From contig NZ_CP120683.1 of the NCBI RefSeq assembly GCF_030506325.1, positions 6,762,501 to 6,826,500 of the forward strand: DNA of 64,000 bases, in the 5' to 3' direction. This stretch comes from Tunicatimonas pelagia. GTDB lineage: Bacteria > Bacteroidota > Bacteroidia > Cytophagales > Cyclobacteriaceae. Each line of letters starts with the position of its first letter. Within the stretch, counting starts at the first letter, position 1. The notes under the pieces were generated by a model. The model worked only from the letters and a program-made list of their open reading frames with translations. It was not told the origin of the DNA and did not search any database. This document shows, piece after piece, positions 9,639 through 19,112 of the stretch. The position numbers and the translations under genes were made by a program.

Positions 9639-10328
9639 TTACCCCAGTAGTTGCCGATAGGTACGAACACCTCGTTGTTCGGCTTGCGCTAGTAGTTTTA
9701 ACAAAAGTTGGGCGGTGAGTAAGGCATCGCCGGCGGCAGTGTGCCGATCATTAGGAGCAATATCAAAACGTTGACAAAGGTGATCCAGGCTGTAGTGAGC
9801 TGGGTTTTGGGCTTCGGGTATGGTATTAAAGCGATCAAGGCGTTGAGCCAGTTGGGCGGTATCTAGTACCGTATTACGGAGTCGCACTTTGTACTGACCG
9901 AAATGACGGCGGAGTGCCTCATTGATAATCTGCTGGTCGAAAGCAGCGTGGTGGGCTACTAGAACCGAGTTCTCAATAAATAATAACCATCTTTGTAATA
10001 CTTCCACTTCTGAAATACCATCGGCCAGAAAATTCTGAGTGATACCGTGTACCGCCACTTGTGCGGAAATATCTACATCTTGGTGCCGAAGGGTAAACTC
10101 CAGGCTTTGATCAACCCAAATGGCTCGCTGCTGTACTATTACTGCTCCTAATGATAGCCAAGTATCTTTCTGTGGGTTAAGTCCGGTAGTCTCGGTATCA
10201 AATACCACAAAGCGGATTTCCCGAATAGACTGTTTAGTATCGAGCTTAGCCCGACTCGCTCGTTGGTACTGGACAATGAAGTCGGGTGGGGGAGTAGCTG
10301 GGAGGGATGAACGACGGAACCACTTCAT
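9639..10328 (-). CDS. DnaQ-like 3'-5' exonuclease (DEDDh)
   Basis: The 229-residue protein has the ExoI motif FVVFDTETTGL (about residues 41-51), the ExoII region with HHAAFDQQ (about 124-131) and the ExoIII H-x4-D pattern HTAAGDALLTAQLL near 196-209, all for the two-metal nuclease site. It is short and lacks a polymerase, so it is a stand-alone epsilon-like nuclease. Its start overlaps the stop of the cNMP/CBS/DUF294 gene by four bases (ATGA), showing translational coupling. This pair is often found beside acetate or SSS transporter genes in other bacteria, which fits the block at 1-8.8 kb. Confidence 0.88.
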   Translation of the reverse strand: MKWFRRSSLPATPPPDFIVQYQRASRAKLDTKQSIREIRFVVFDTETTGLNPQKDTWLSLGAVIVQQRAIWVDQSLEFTLRHQDVDISAQVAVHGITQNFLADGISEVEVLQRWLLFIENSVLVAHHAAFDQQIINEALRRHFGQYKVRLRNTVLDTAQLAQRLDRFNTIPEAQNPAHYSLDHLCQRFDIAPNDRHTAAGDALLTAQLLLKLLAQAEQRGVRTYRQLLG

Positions 10329-12244
10329 CGGCGAAAGTAGTCTAACTGGAAATGATGACGTAGCACTTGTTGAACATCTCGGATTATCCCAAAGATAGAT
10401 CGAAGCATTTCGCGTTCTAAGTGGCTTAATGCTGCTGGGTCAATGTAACGACCTGAATCATGTTGGCGAAAGCCTTCCCTCGCTCGAAGTTGCATCAGTT
10501 CGTTGTAAGCATTAACCGCTTCTTGGTAGAGTGTAGCGCGAGACGCATCAGTAGCTGCTACTTGTTCTAAGCGTTGTTGAGTGTTACTGGTATTGAGTAC
10601 TTGGGCTTCGTAAGCCAATACTCGGGCAGCATCAATGAGTGGCATCATCGCCCGTCGTTTAATATCGAAACTATCTTTGTGCTCTCCGCCCTTTTCTACC
10701 ATAAATTTTCGGAAGAAACTCAGCGGGGGTGGGTTGAGTAGCGCGTTATTGGCCATATGATGCATAAATAGTGATCGGGTTTCCATTTGGCTAAAAATAA
10801 ACTCCCGAAGATTATTAGCTAAAGTAACCTCTCCGGCAGTAGCCCGAAAGTCAAAGAAGATAGCGGCGTGCAGCAAAGCCTCAGTGTCAGGCACTTGAAT
10901 CCAGTGACCGAATTGCTTTTTCCAATCACTCAATGACATACACCACCGGGGGTTGCTCGCCATCATATCGGCTGGGCAAGGGGCAAAGCCACATTCTTGT
11001 AATGTATTTACTACCCGCTTAGCTAACTCCAGGTAATACGCACAGGTACTTACTGCCATTTCTCCTGAGGGATCTTCGTACACCAGCGCACTATCTTGGT
11101 CGGTGCGAAGTAACTGCTCTCCTCGGCCTTCACTGCCCAGAGAGAGCCAACAGAAACAAGCTCTTGGCTTAGAAAAACCCTCCTCGGCTAAAGCCACTTC
11201 TGCCCAAGCCACACTCTTAGCAATAAGCGTATCGTTAATAACCGTAATAAGAGAAGCTACCGTACGAATAGCTACGCCCTGCTTAATCTGCTGCTGTACC
11301 ATCATTTCGGCTCGTTCGCGCACGTCGATAAGGGCAGCAATATTCTCCGCCTTATGCACTTCTCGCTGAATAATGGCCGGATTATTTTCCTGAAGTAGGA
11401 GCAAATCGTGATTGGTTACCATTCCCACGGCTGGGCTATCCGTTGTGCCATCTTCAGTAATGCATATGTGGTGAACATTGTGTTGCATCATGCGGACGAG
11501 CACCTCGGCTACGCTCTGATGTTGCCCGGCAGTAACAACGGGTTGGCTCATCACATCGGATACCGGAGTCTCTAGTGGAACTTTTCCAGTTGCAACCCAG
11601 TCGCGTAGATCAGTATCGGTTACAATGCCGATGGGGTGTTGTTGAGCACTGCTAATGACGATGGAACCTACTCGCCAGCCTGACATTTGCTGAGCTGCGT
11701 ATTGTAAACTTTCGTTAGCAGAGCAGGTCAGTAATTGCTGAAACGAGGTGCGGGGAAACGGCTGGGCAAGCGGATCGGTAAAACCGGGAGCACTATCGGC
11801 AGAGAAGGCCAATTTATCTTTGGTGGCCGATGCGGTAGTTTGGTGAGCCAGCCCTGCTGCAAAGAATAACGCCACCTGAGGGTTATCAGTAAGAGCCGGG
11901 CGAAACTGCTCTACGGGAATAGCGTAGAGCAACGTTTCTTCTTGGGGCTGGGCACTGAGTGCATAGTTTTGCTGAGTGATGAGAGAACGTACTCCAAACA
12001 CGTCACCCTCCCCGCAGCGGTCAACCAATTCGTTTTTTTGCAATAGGTTCACGGCCCCTTGCTTTACCATAAAAAAGTGGGTGGCCGGCGAATCTCCTTC
12101 CTGAAAAATAATCTCCTCAGGTTGGTAGTACCGAATTTGCGTTAGACTAGCTAATTTCTTCACTAAATCGATTGAGCAGTAGCTGAACGGAGGATGTTCT
12201 TTAAGAAACTCATAGACCCGAAGTTGAATAGTGTTAGACGGCAT
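10325..12244 (-). CDS. cNMP-binding / CBS-pair / DUF294 nucleotidyltransferase-like protein
   Basis: Domains in order over 639 residues: a cyclic-nucleotide-binding-like domain (about 15-135, QPEEIIFQEGDSPATHFFMV), two CBS domains (about 170-285), a DUF294 GlnD-like nucleotidyltransferase core (about 330-440, with GSEGRGEQLLRTDQDSAL, keeping the GS-x-GR and D-x-D signature) and a helical DUF294 C-terminal domain. It is cytosolic, with no membrane segments. It is thought to sense nucleotides through the CBS and cNMP parts, but the transferred group and target are unknown. It is coupled to the downstream exonuclease by a 4-bp overlap. Confidence 0.88.
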   Translation of the reverse strand: MPSNTIQLRVYEFLKEHPPFSYCSIDLVKKLASLTQIRYYQPEEIIFQEGDSPATHFFMVKQGAVNLLQKNELVDRCGEGDVFGVRSLITQQNYALSAQPQEETLLYAIPVEQFRPALTDNPQVALFFAAGLAHQTTASATKDKLAFSADSAPGFTDPLAQPFPRTSFQQLLTCSANESLQYAAQQMSGWRVGSIVISSAQQHPIGIVTDTDLRDWVATGKVPLETPVSDVMSQPVVTAGQHQSVAEVLVRMMQHNVHHICITEDGTTDSPAVGMVTNHDLLLLQENNPAIIQREVHKAENIAALIDVRERAEMMVQQQIKQGVAIRTVASLITVINDTLIAKSVAWAEVALAEEGFSKPRACFCWLSLGSEGRGEQLLRTDQDSALVYEDPSGEMAVSTCAYYLELAKRVVNTLQECGFAPCPADMMASNPRWCMSLSDWKKQFGHWIQVPDTEALLHAAIFFDFRATAGEVTLANNLREFIFSQMETRSLFMHHMANNALLNPPPLSFFRKFMVEKGGEHKDSFDIKRRAMMPLIDAARVLAYEAQVLNTSNTQQRLEQVAATDASRATLYQEAVNAYNELMQLRAREGFRQHDSGRYIDPAALSHLEREMLRSIFGIIRDVQQVLRHHFQLDYFRR

Positions 12245-12322
12245 AAGGCGGCGTAGTAGTAACTGTTCTAGAAAGTAGTATAAAAAGGGTAAAGCTGCAA
12301 AGCAACTCTCTACTTATCTTCT

Positions 12323-12330
12323 TACATTTG
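12323..12330 (+). promoter_or_regulatory. -7 box of the dnaG promoter
   Basis: TACATTTG is an exact TAnnTTTG match 20 bp before the dnaG ATG. No good TTTG -33 element is seen at the usual spacing. Transcription would begin about 12 nt before the ATG, a very short leader. Confidence 0.45.
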
Positions 12331-12349
12331 GTCAGTAAATCTACGCTCT

Positions 12350-14335
12350 ATGATTCCGCAGGAAGTTATCGATGAAATCAAGTCGCGCACCGATGTGTTA
12401 GAGGTAGTCGGTGACTACGTGAACCTGAAAAAGAACGGGAGTAATTTTCGGGGCTACAGTCCTTTTAACAATGAGCGTACGCCGTCTTTCTACGTAGTGC
12501 CCTCCAAGGGTTTTTTTAAGGATTTTAGCTCCGGCAAAGCCGGTGATGCTATTACCTTTTTAATGGATGCTGAGGGGATGAGCTACGTAGAGGCAATCAA
12601 GCACCTGGCTAAAAAGTACGGCATTGATATTCCCGAAGAAGAAGCAACCGATGAAGAGCTAGAGGCTCGTAACGAACGCGATAGCGTGTTCATTGTGATG
12701 AAATACGCAGCGGAGTACTTCCAGAAGAATTTGTGGAAACACGAAGAAGGGAAGAGTATTGGCTTAACCTACTTGCGTGAGCGGGGTTTTAGCGATGAGA
12801 TTATTGAGACTTTTTCGCTGGGCTATAGTCTTGATCAGTGGGACGGACTGATGCAGTCGGCTCTGAAGAAGGGCTATCAAAAAGAATATCTGGCCAAAGC
12901 CGGGCTGATTATCCAGAAAGAAGAGAGTAATAAAGAATATGATCGCTTTCGGGGACGGGTAATGTTTCCGGTACACAATATTTCCGGGCGGGTGCTGGCC
13001 TTTGGCGCGCGAGTGCTCGGTAAGGCCGATAAGCAGCGGAATGCCGCCCAACCCAAGTACATTAACTCGCCCGAAACGCTGATCTATCACAAATCTGATG
13101 TGCTCTACGGGTTGTACCAAGCCAAGCAGTACATCCGGCAGGAAGATAATTGCTATCTGGTAGAAGGCTACACTGATGTTATCGCCCTCTATCAGGCCGG
13201 AGTGCGAAATGCGGTGGCTTCATCAGGAACTTCCCTTACGCAGGAGCAAATCCGGCTGATTGGTCGCTATACCCAGAACGTGACGGTGCTCTTTGATAGC
13301 GATCCTGCCGGACTGAAGGCATCTTTCCGTGGAATCGATATGATTTTGGAAGGAGGTTTACAGGTGAAAGCTGTTACTTTACCCGAGGGCGACGACCCCG
13401 ACAGCCTCTCCCGACGGATGAGTGCTACCGAACTACAAACGTATCTGAAAGAGCACCGTGCCGACTTTATCAGCTTTAAGACCCAAGTATACCAGCGCGA
13501 AGCTGAGCACGATCCAATCCGCCAAGCCGAACTAATTCGGGAGGTGGTTGCTAGCATTGCTAAAGTTCCCGATCCCATTCAACGGCAGGTGTACGTGAAA
13601 GCAACCAGCACTCAACTGGAGATTGATGAACAGACGTTGGTAACTGAGATGAACAAAATTCATCGTCAGCAGGCTCGCACCTCTCAACGCCGGGATATGC
13701 TGATGGAAGAGGAAACTCAATCTGTTCCGGAATCGGAATTAGTAGCACCTAAAAAAGACATTGCTAATGTTCAGCCCAGTATTTACTTTAAAGAACGAGA
13801 AATAATTCGGGTGCTGGTACTGTACGGACAGCAGCCCATTCAAGTGCAAGAAAGTGAGCCTGCTACTGAAGGTTCAGAAGAGGCCTTGGAAATTGTGAAG
13901 GTGTACGATTATATCTACTACGAGCTAGAAGACATAACAATACAAACACAAACATACGCTGAGATTTATCAGTTTTACCGAGAGCAAACGCTCGCCGGGG
14001 CTACCGTTACCGAAGCTTGGCTGGTGGAGCACGGCTCGGAAGAAGTCAAAAAGGAAGTAATAGATTTAGTGGTTGATCACTACGTACTCAGTGAAAACTG
14101 GGAGCTACTGCACGAAATCTTCGTGACCCGTGAACAAGACATTCTGCACCAAGTGATTCAACGGGGTATTCTAGAACTGAAGTTTGCGTATTTGGGGCAA
14201 TTAATGGGCGAGCAACGCCAGAAACTGAAAGAGACTACTGACGAAGTAGATCAGTTTCAAATTTTGAAGAACTGTCAAATGCTTAAGCAGTCGCAACAGG
14301 AAATTGCCAAGGTGCTGGGTATTGTAGTAGGCTAA
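12350..14335 (+). CDS. dnaG: DNA primase without zinc-binding ligands
   Basis: Makes RNA primers at the replication fork. The N-terminal CHC2-type domain is recognisable (YVNLKKNGSNFRGYSPFNNERTP at about 24-46), but all four zinc ligands are replaced: CPFH reads SPFN and CFGCG reads DFSSG (about residues 63-67). The Toprim core follows with LVEGYTDVIALYQAG (about 269-283) and FDSDPAG (about 312-318). The C-terminal region of about 250 residues would bind DnaB helicase. Length, 661, is normal. The loss is clean with the rest of the fold preserved, so it is a lineage trait rather than damage. It stands alone rather than in the rpsU-dnaG-rpoD arrangement. Confidence 0.95.
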   Translation: MIPQEVIDEIKSRTDVLEVVGDYVNLKKNGSNFRGYSPFNNERTPSFYVVPSKGFFKDFSSGKAGDAITFLMDAEGMSYVEAIKHLAKKYGIDIPEEEATDEELEARNERDSVFIVMKYAAEYFQKNLWKHEEGKSIGLTYLRERGFSDEIIETFSLGYSLDQWDGLMQSALKKGYQKEYLAKAGLIIQKEESNKEYDRFRGRVMFPVHNISGRVLAFGARVLGKADKQRNAAQPKYINSPETLIYHKSDVLYGLYQAKQYIRQEDNCYLVEGYTDVIALYQAGVRNAVASSGTSLTQEQIRLIGRYTQNVTVLFDSDPAGLKASFRGIDMILEGGLQVKAVTLPEGDDPDSLSRRMSATELQTYLKEHRADFISFKTQVYQREAEHDPIRQAELIREVVASIAKVPDPIQRQVYVKATSTQLEIDEQTLVTEMNKIHRQQARTSQRRDMLMEEETQSVPESELVAPKKDIANVQPSIYFKEREIIRVLVLYGQQPIQVQESEPATEGSEEALEIVKVYDYIYYELEDITIQTQTYAEIYQFYREQTLAGATVTEAWLVEHGSEEVKKEVIDLVVDHYVLSENWELLHEIFVTREQDILHQVIQRGILELKFAYLGQLMGEQRQKLKETTDEVDQFQILKNCQMLKQSQQEIAKVLGIVVG

Positions 14336-14406
14336 ACAATTTCGCCTCGGGCAGTCTTTCTTTACTGTATTCCATTTTTTGAACTAATCTGCTAGCAATT
14401 TGACAC

Positions 14407-15552
14407 ATGAAAGATGACCATAGCGATAAAAATTCACTTCTGAAGTTTCTGAGTAAAGCGGATGACATACTAGACCAAAAGAAGTTTGCCTTTAAAAAGC
14501 GGTTTAATCTGATTGATCCCGTAGCCATTCAACCCTACCGAGGCTTTGGTAATTCGGAGCAGATAACTATTAGTGGCCGGGTCTTAGAAGATGAAGGAAT
14601 TGGTGAGTCGCTTAAGACCGATACCAAGTGGCGTAACATGGTCTCTATGTACAAACGTTTCAATAGCGATGAAATTCCGTTTGCTCGTTTACGGGCTACC
14701 TTTCAAGGGCAAGAGCAGGAGGTGCAGTCTGATGGTGAAGGCTATTTTCACCTAAATTTTCCGGTAGATAGCACCAAGCTTGCGCCCAACGAACTTTGGC
14801 ATCCGGTGCAGTTGGAGTTGATGGATCAGATTGTGGAGAAGCAACCGGAAAAAGTAAAAGCCACGGGCGAGGTGCTAATTCCTGATGCCAAAACAGAGTT
14901 TGGCGTAATATCCGACGTAGACGATACTATTCTAATATCGGAAGTAAACCAGCTTTTTCGGGTAATTAAACTTTCTTTAACCGAAAATGCATTGACCCGC
15001 TCGCCATTTGAGGGAGCTGCTGCCTTTTATCGGGCACTAGCCAGGGGGCAAAGTGGCAACCGTCACAACCCGTTTTTTTACGTATCTAGCAGCCCTTGGA
15101 ACCTGTACGATGTGTTGGCAGATTTCTTCGAGGTGAATCGTATTCCGAAGGGGCCGATCATGCTACGCGATATTGGTATTGACCCTCGTAAATTCATTAA
15201 AGAATCACACCACGAGCATAAGCCCGTCAAAATTCGGAGTGTTCTGGATACGTATCCTCAACTAAAGTTCATTCTAATTGGCGATAGCGGCCAGCACGAT
15301 CCGGAAATATATAAACAGGTAGTAAAGGAGTATCCAGGCCGAATTTCAGCCATCTATATTCGGGATGTAACCAAAACTGGTCGTGATACCGAGATTGATA
15401 TTATTACTGAAGAATTGACTAATCACGGAGTTGAAATGCTGCGCTGTGCTGATACTGCCGCTGCGGCTCGCCACGCCGTAGAAAAAGATTTTATTCCCAC
15501 TTCGGTACTTACCAATATTAAGCAGGAAAAAGAAAAAGATCACTCAAGGTGA
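14407..15552 (+). CDS. App1-type phosphatidate phosphatase family protein (DUF2183)
   Basis: The catalytic domain begins with the HAD-like motif ISDVDDTI (about residues 165-172) and continues through FFYVSSSPWNLYD and LIGDSGQHDPEIY (about 289-301), the App1 family core that removes phosphate from phosphatidic acid in yeast. The N-terminal 150 residues look like an all-beta domain typical of bacterial DUF2183 proteins (ISGRVLEDEG, PFARLRATF). There is no signal peptide. The natural substrate in bacteria is not established. It follows dnaG by 71 bp on the same strand; the stop codon falls in a heptamer array. Confidence 0.88.
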   Translation: MKDDHSDKNSLLKFLSKADDILDQKKFAFKKRFNLIDPVAIQPYRGFGNSEQITISGRVLEDEGIGESLKTDTKWRNMVSMYKRFNSDEIPFARLRATFQGQEQEVQSDGEGYFHLNFPVDSTKLAPNELWHPVQLELMDQIVEKQPEKVKATGEVLIPDAKTEFGVISDVDDTILISEVNQLFRVIKLSLTENALTRSPFEGAAAFYRALARGQSGNRHNPFFYVSSSPWNLYDVLADFFEVNRIPKGPIMLRDIGIDPRKFIKESHHEHKPVKIRSVLDTYPQLKFILIGDSGQHDPEIYKQVVKEYPGRISAIYIRDVTKTGRDTEIDIITEELTNHGVEMLRCADTAAAARHAVEKDFIPTSVLTNIKQEKEKDHSR

Positions 15553-15590
15553 AGGGTAAAATAGTAGAGAGATAAGAAGTAGAAAGTGAG
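15548..15590. repeat. Purine-rich heptamer array at the 3' end of the App1-type gene
   Basis: GGTGAAG, GGTAAAA, TAGTAGA, GAGATAA, GAAGTAG, AAAGTGA run in 7-bp phase from 15548 and include the stop codon at 15550-15552. Only one orientation is present here. Confidence 0.5.
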
Positions 15591-15710
15591 TTCGTATTTT
15601 TAAATCAAAGGATAAAGCCTATTATCATACGTAGGTTATAATAAGTGTCTTTTTGAAACTGTAGGTTGTTACCGTGGTAGGAATGTTGTAAAGCCTTCTC
15701 ATAAACAAAA

Positions 15711-17237
15711 ATGAGAATGACAATCAAACAGGTCAGCCTATTTTGTATGACCATGCTACTCAGTATACTATCGTCTTGCGGAGATGATGATAGTGCGAAT
15801 CCATCCAGCGGTGGTCAAAGCTTACGTTTAAACGGAGAGACGGATATACAGCTCAATTATGCTGTATTGGAGGGCTTAATCTCTACAGGCTCTCATTATA
15901 GCTATATGCTTTCTCTCTTCGACCAGCAAATTGATTATCAGAATCTTGCTGCTGAATTACCTAATGTTCAGGCCTTTCTTCGTTTTAACTTCTTTTCAGC
16001 ATGTCCTGAAAGTATAGGTCTTGGTGAGTACAAGTTTGTTAGTACTTCGGACATGACGGTAGGAAGGCTACCGGAATCAGGATATTTTACAAGTTCAAGT
16101 GCCCTTACCCGATTGGACGATAATGGGACACCAACGCTGCTTCAGGTCAATGAAGGAACGGTACGTATATTGGCCAGTGAAGCAGTAGACCCTTCCAGCG
16201 ATCAAGCTAAACTGGAGGTTGAGTTTGATGTAGTACTTTCGGATGGGTCAACATTGGCGGGGACTTACCGCTCATCAGTAGAGCTTGCTACCGATGTGGA
16301 AATTTTAGAAGAAGGGGAATGTGAAGGCTCAGATACAAATACTGATGGGTCGGAAGGGTTTGAAGCTAATGGACAGCAGTTGAATATCATTGATGGTGTC
16401 ATATATGATCTAGGGGCAAATAGTACACATAAGGAATACTACGTATTGATGTCATCTGAGCAAATCGATCCAGACAATGCGGCATTTACTGAGGGAGAAA
16501 CCCATTTCGAACTTGTGTTATACAGCGAAAGCGAAACAGAGTTAAACGAAGGACGCTATGATTTCAGTGATGTAACAGTACCCCGAAACTATCTGGGAAC
16601 GGGTACGCTGTTACTAGACTTTGATCCACTAACCGCAGTATCGAGCGGATGGGTAAACATTAGCCGATCGGGTCAGCTCTATACGATAGAGGTGGATGTT
16701 GAGTTTGAAAGTGGGAGGGATGTAAGAGGTAGATTTACCCATGATTTCGAGTTAGTTGAAGACATACTTCCTGATAATTCTTTTACATGGAATGAAAGTG
16801 ATTTTGAGATTGAAGAGTTAGTTATTCAAGATGTAGGGTATAATGGGTCTGATTATCAGATTAATTTTTATCTGCTAACTGGAGATTACGAATCATTAAC
16901 TTCTGAGTCAGATTATCAAGGTGTTACTTTCACCACTTACTCTGTGAGTACCGAAGGGCTGGTTCCGGGCGACTTCAAACTCATTAATTCTTCGGATACC
17001 CCCCCGGCTACCGGAAACTTTGCCTTATCCTTGGTGTATGACAATCTTTCGGAGCGGGAGAATGAGGCCGTATCGGGCAATCTTGAAATTGATTATGATG
17101 CTGATTCGGATACTTTTAGACTCTTATTTACTAAAACTATATCCGAGAATAGCGTAGTTGAAGGTTACTACGAGGGGACATACACCGTAATACCACCAGA
17201 TGCCTCCGGTGGTAGAAAAATGACTTTTAGGAAATAG
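15711..17237 (+). CDS. Surface lipoprotein of three internal repeats, function unknown
   Basis: A signal peptide ends in a lipobox LSSC (Cys about residue 23), followed by the acidic GDDD stretch that favours surface export in Bacteroidota. The mature part has three similar beta-rich units of about 150 residues, starting near 38, 217 and 360. Each runs from a hydrophobic strand through a GxYxF segment (GLGEYKF, NEGRYDF, VPGDFKL) to a terminal GTYRSS-/GRFTHD-/GYYEGTY-type strand. I do not recognise the family. An alternative start is the second Met (15717). It is flanked by intergenic repeats and has no operon partner. Confidence 0.75.
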   Translation: MRMTIKQVSLFCMTMLLSILSSCGDDDSANPSSGGQSLRLNGETDIQLNYAVLEGLISTGSHYSYMLSLFDQQIDYQNLAAELPNVQAFLRFNFFSACPESIGLGEYKFVSTSDMTVGRLPESGYFTSSSALTRLDDNGTPTLLQVNEGTVRILASEAVDPSSDQAKLEVEFDVVLSDGSTLAGTYRSSVELATDVEILEEGECEGSDTNTDGSEGFEANGQQLNIIDGVIYDLGANSTHKEYYVLMSSEQIDPDNAAFTEGETHFELVLYSESETELNEGRYDFSDVTVPRNYLGTGTLLLDFDPLTAVSSGWVNISRSGQLYTIEVDVEFESGRDVRGRFTHDFELVEDILPDNSFTWNESDFEIEELVIQDVGYNGSDYQINFYLLTGDYESLTSESDYQGVTFTTYSVSTEGLVPGDFKLINSSDTPPATGNFALSLVYDNLSERENEAVSGNLEIDYDADSDTFRLLFTKTISENSVVEGYYEGTYTVIPPDASGGRKMTFRK

Positions 17238-17504
17238 ACCGTATATTAGAACGAAGTAGCTATTCGTAGCACATAAGAACCATGAAAGCTGTGGGTCACT
17301 ATGAAAGGGGCAGTAGTACTAACTACGCATTAAAATCAATTGATCCGCAGTTTTTTTATAATCTCCTAAGTACGCATATGCTGACGAACAAGGGTAGCTT
17401 TGATAGCTACTGAGTTCTATTGAGAATTCTATCTCATTATCTTAGCAAACCCAGGGGTGAAGGGTAGACAGTAAGAATAATAAATATACCCTTCAATTCT
17501 ATGA
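17238..17504. other. Intergenic stretch with a heptamer-derived hairpin
   Basis: No convincing gene. GAAGGGTA (17459-17466) and TACCCTTC (17487-17494) form a perfect 8-bp stem, with the left side in 7-bp phase (GGTGAAG, GGTAGAC, AGTAAGA, ATAATAA). A 43-codon frame from the ATG at 17283 to 17414 has nothing to support it. The hairpin may act as a terminator between the two facing genes. Confidence 0.45.
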
Positions 17505-17699
17505 TTAGCGGCGTCGGAATGCGGTAGTGTGGCGGTTAAATAGCTTGCGGAATTTACCAGTTTCCATTCCCGAGAAAGGAGTCGTACTTCGTCGTATTCC
17601 CAATCGCTCGTTCAGTTGTAGAGTGCTTTCGGAGTAGGGGATAGCAGCGAACTCAGTGTCAATTAATAAAGCGGGGTTGTTATTTACTTGCGTTGTCAT
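17505..17699 (-). CDS. Small basic hypothetical protein
   Basis: A 64-residue frame starts at MTTQVNNNP and ends with a basic tail (RKLFNRHTTAFRRR). The same frame is open farther upstream to 17822, but the upstream part reads as low-quality coding. I do not recognise it; the sequence GIRRSTTPFSGMETGKFRKLF is compact and balanced enough to be a real small protein. The 288 bp between it and the sugar kinase hold an inverted pair CTGTCC/GGACAG (about 17828-17869) and nothing else visible. Confidence 0.4.
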   Translation of the reverse strand: MTTQVNNNPALLIDTEFAAIPYSESTLQLNERLGIRRSTTPFSGMETGKFRKLFNRHTTAFRRR

Positions 17700-17987
17700 A
17701 ATTGTTAAATTTTTGGGTAAACGTTGAGACGTAAAATCTTGCGTCTTTGCAATAGTATGTTTCAACTGCTGTGCCAAACGCTCAGAAGTGCCTAAAACGG
17801 CTTTTTTAGCTGTTTTTACCAAATATGCTGTCCGTTATCGAACACATGGCGTGCATTCGTGGACAGGAAAGGTGGATGAATCTGAACTTTTACAGTTGAT
17901 ACAGCACAAACAAACGTTCGGGAGGCTTTGGCATCAATAGAATCTTTCGTTATTTCATCTTTTTAACCCTGAATCACCAGTATTTTT

Positions 17988-19010
17988 ATGAGTCGTGTAG
18001 TTTGTTTCGGCGAGGTTCTGCTTCGCCTTTCCCCTCTCAACGGCCACGAGCGAATTGCCCAAACCAATGAGCTGAAAGTAGAGTATTCGGGTGCGGAGGC
18101 CAACGTGGCGGCTTCGCTATCGCTGATGGGGCATCAAGTTAAGTTTATTACCAAGCTACCGTCGCACGTACTGGGCAATGCGGCTATTCGGGCCGTTCGG
18201 GAGTATGGAGTAAATATGAATGGAGTAGCCCGAGGCGGTAAGCGCATTGGCACATACTTTATTGAGCACGGCTCAACCATCCGACCTACCCGAATTATTT
18301 ACGACCGAGAGCACTCCGCCATCGCCGATTCTGAACCGAAAGATTTTGACTGGCCCGAGCTTTTACAAGAACAAGCGTGGTTTGTTTCCACCGGTATTAC
18401 TCCGGCTCTCTCCCCTAATTGTGCGAAAGCCTGTTCCGAAGCATTGATTACCGCCAAAGAGTTAGGTGTGACTACGGCCTTTGATTTGAATTTTCGGCGT
18501 AGCCTGTGGTCATTGGAAGAAGGTAGAGCAGTTTTGCAGCCGATGCTGGAACACGTAGATGTGCTATTTAGTAATATTGGTTCGTCGGCCGATGTGTTGG
18601 ACATTCACCCGACTAAGCGCGGTGAAAGTTGGGAAGATTTAGTTGCTTCAACCTGGGAGACAGCGGAGAAATTAATGGAACACCGGAAATTTAAATGGAT
18701 TGCCCTGACCGTACGAGCCCATCATTCGGCTACGGAAAACGATTGGGCTGGCATTCTTTACGATGGTACCCATCGCTATGAAAGTCGTAAGTATCGATTT
18801 CAAATTGTTGATCGTTTGGGAGGGGGGGATGCCTTTATGGCCGGAATTATTCACGGAATTAGCCAAAACTGGGACGGGCAAAAAACAGTGGAATTTGCGG
18901 CGGCAGCCTCCGCCCTCAAACATACTATTCCGGGCGATGTTAACATCTCCAGTGAGGAAGAGATTTTAGAAGTAGCCGAAGGAAATACATCGGGAAGAGT
19001 GAAACGGTAG
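17988..19010 (+). CDS. kdgK: PfkB-family sugar kinase, probably 2-keto-3-deoxygluconate kinase
   Basis: A 340-residue ribokinase-fold kinase. The N-terminus VVCFGEVLLRLSP and GAEANVAASLSLMG (about 36-49) match KDG kinases, and the C-terminal PfkB signature DRLGGGDAFMAG (about 272-283) carries the anion hole and catalytic Asp. It would phosphorylate KDG in uronate or alginate breakdown. No aldolase or other uronate gene lies nearby, so the substrate call is by family resemblance only; other PfkB substrates are possible. Confidence 0.82.
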   Translation: MSRVVCFGEVLLRLSPLNGHERIAQTNELKVEYSGAEANVAASLSLMGHQVKFITKLPSHVLGNAAIRAVREYGVNMNGVARGGKRIGTYFIEHGSTIRPTRIIYDREHSAIADSEPKDFDWPELLQEQAWFVSTGITPALSPNCAKACSEALITAKELGVTTAFDLNFRRSLWSLEEGRAVLQPMLEHVDVLFSNIGSSADVLDIHPTKRGESWEDLVASTWETAEKLMEHRKFKWIALTVRAHHSATENDWAGILYDGTHRYESRKYRFQIVDRLGGGDAFMAGIIHGISQNWDGQKTVEFAAAASALKHTIPGDVNISSEEEILEVAEGNTSGRVKR

Positions 19011-19012
19011 GG

Positions 19013-19112
19013 ACAGAGCGCAGAACGCGTGGGGTAGAAAAAAGAAGTTTACTTCAAGCATTTGCTCCACCCGCCTTGCCCCATGCCCCCAGCTCCTCGC
19101 CCACTGCTTGTT
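19013..19112. repeat. GC-rich inverted heptamer arrays before the M16 protease gene
   Basis: The right side reads GCTCCAC, CCGCCTT, GCCCCAT, GCCCCCA, GCTCCTC, GCCCACT, GCTTGTT (19064-19112) in strict 7-bp phase. The left side (19008-19042) is G-rich in the complementary sense. A short hairpin GAAGT-TT-ACTTC sits between them at 19044-19055. It creates a false N-terminal extension of the protease frame. Confidence 0.6.
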
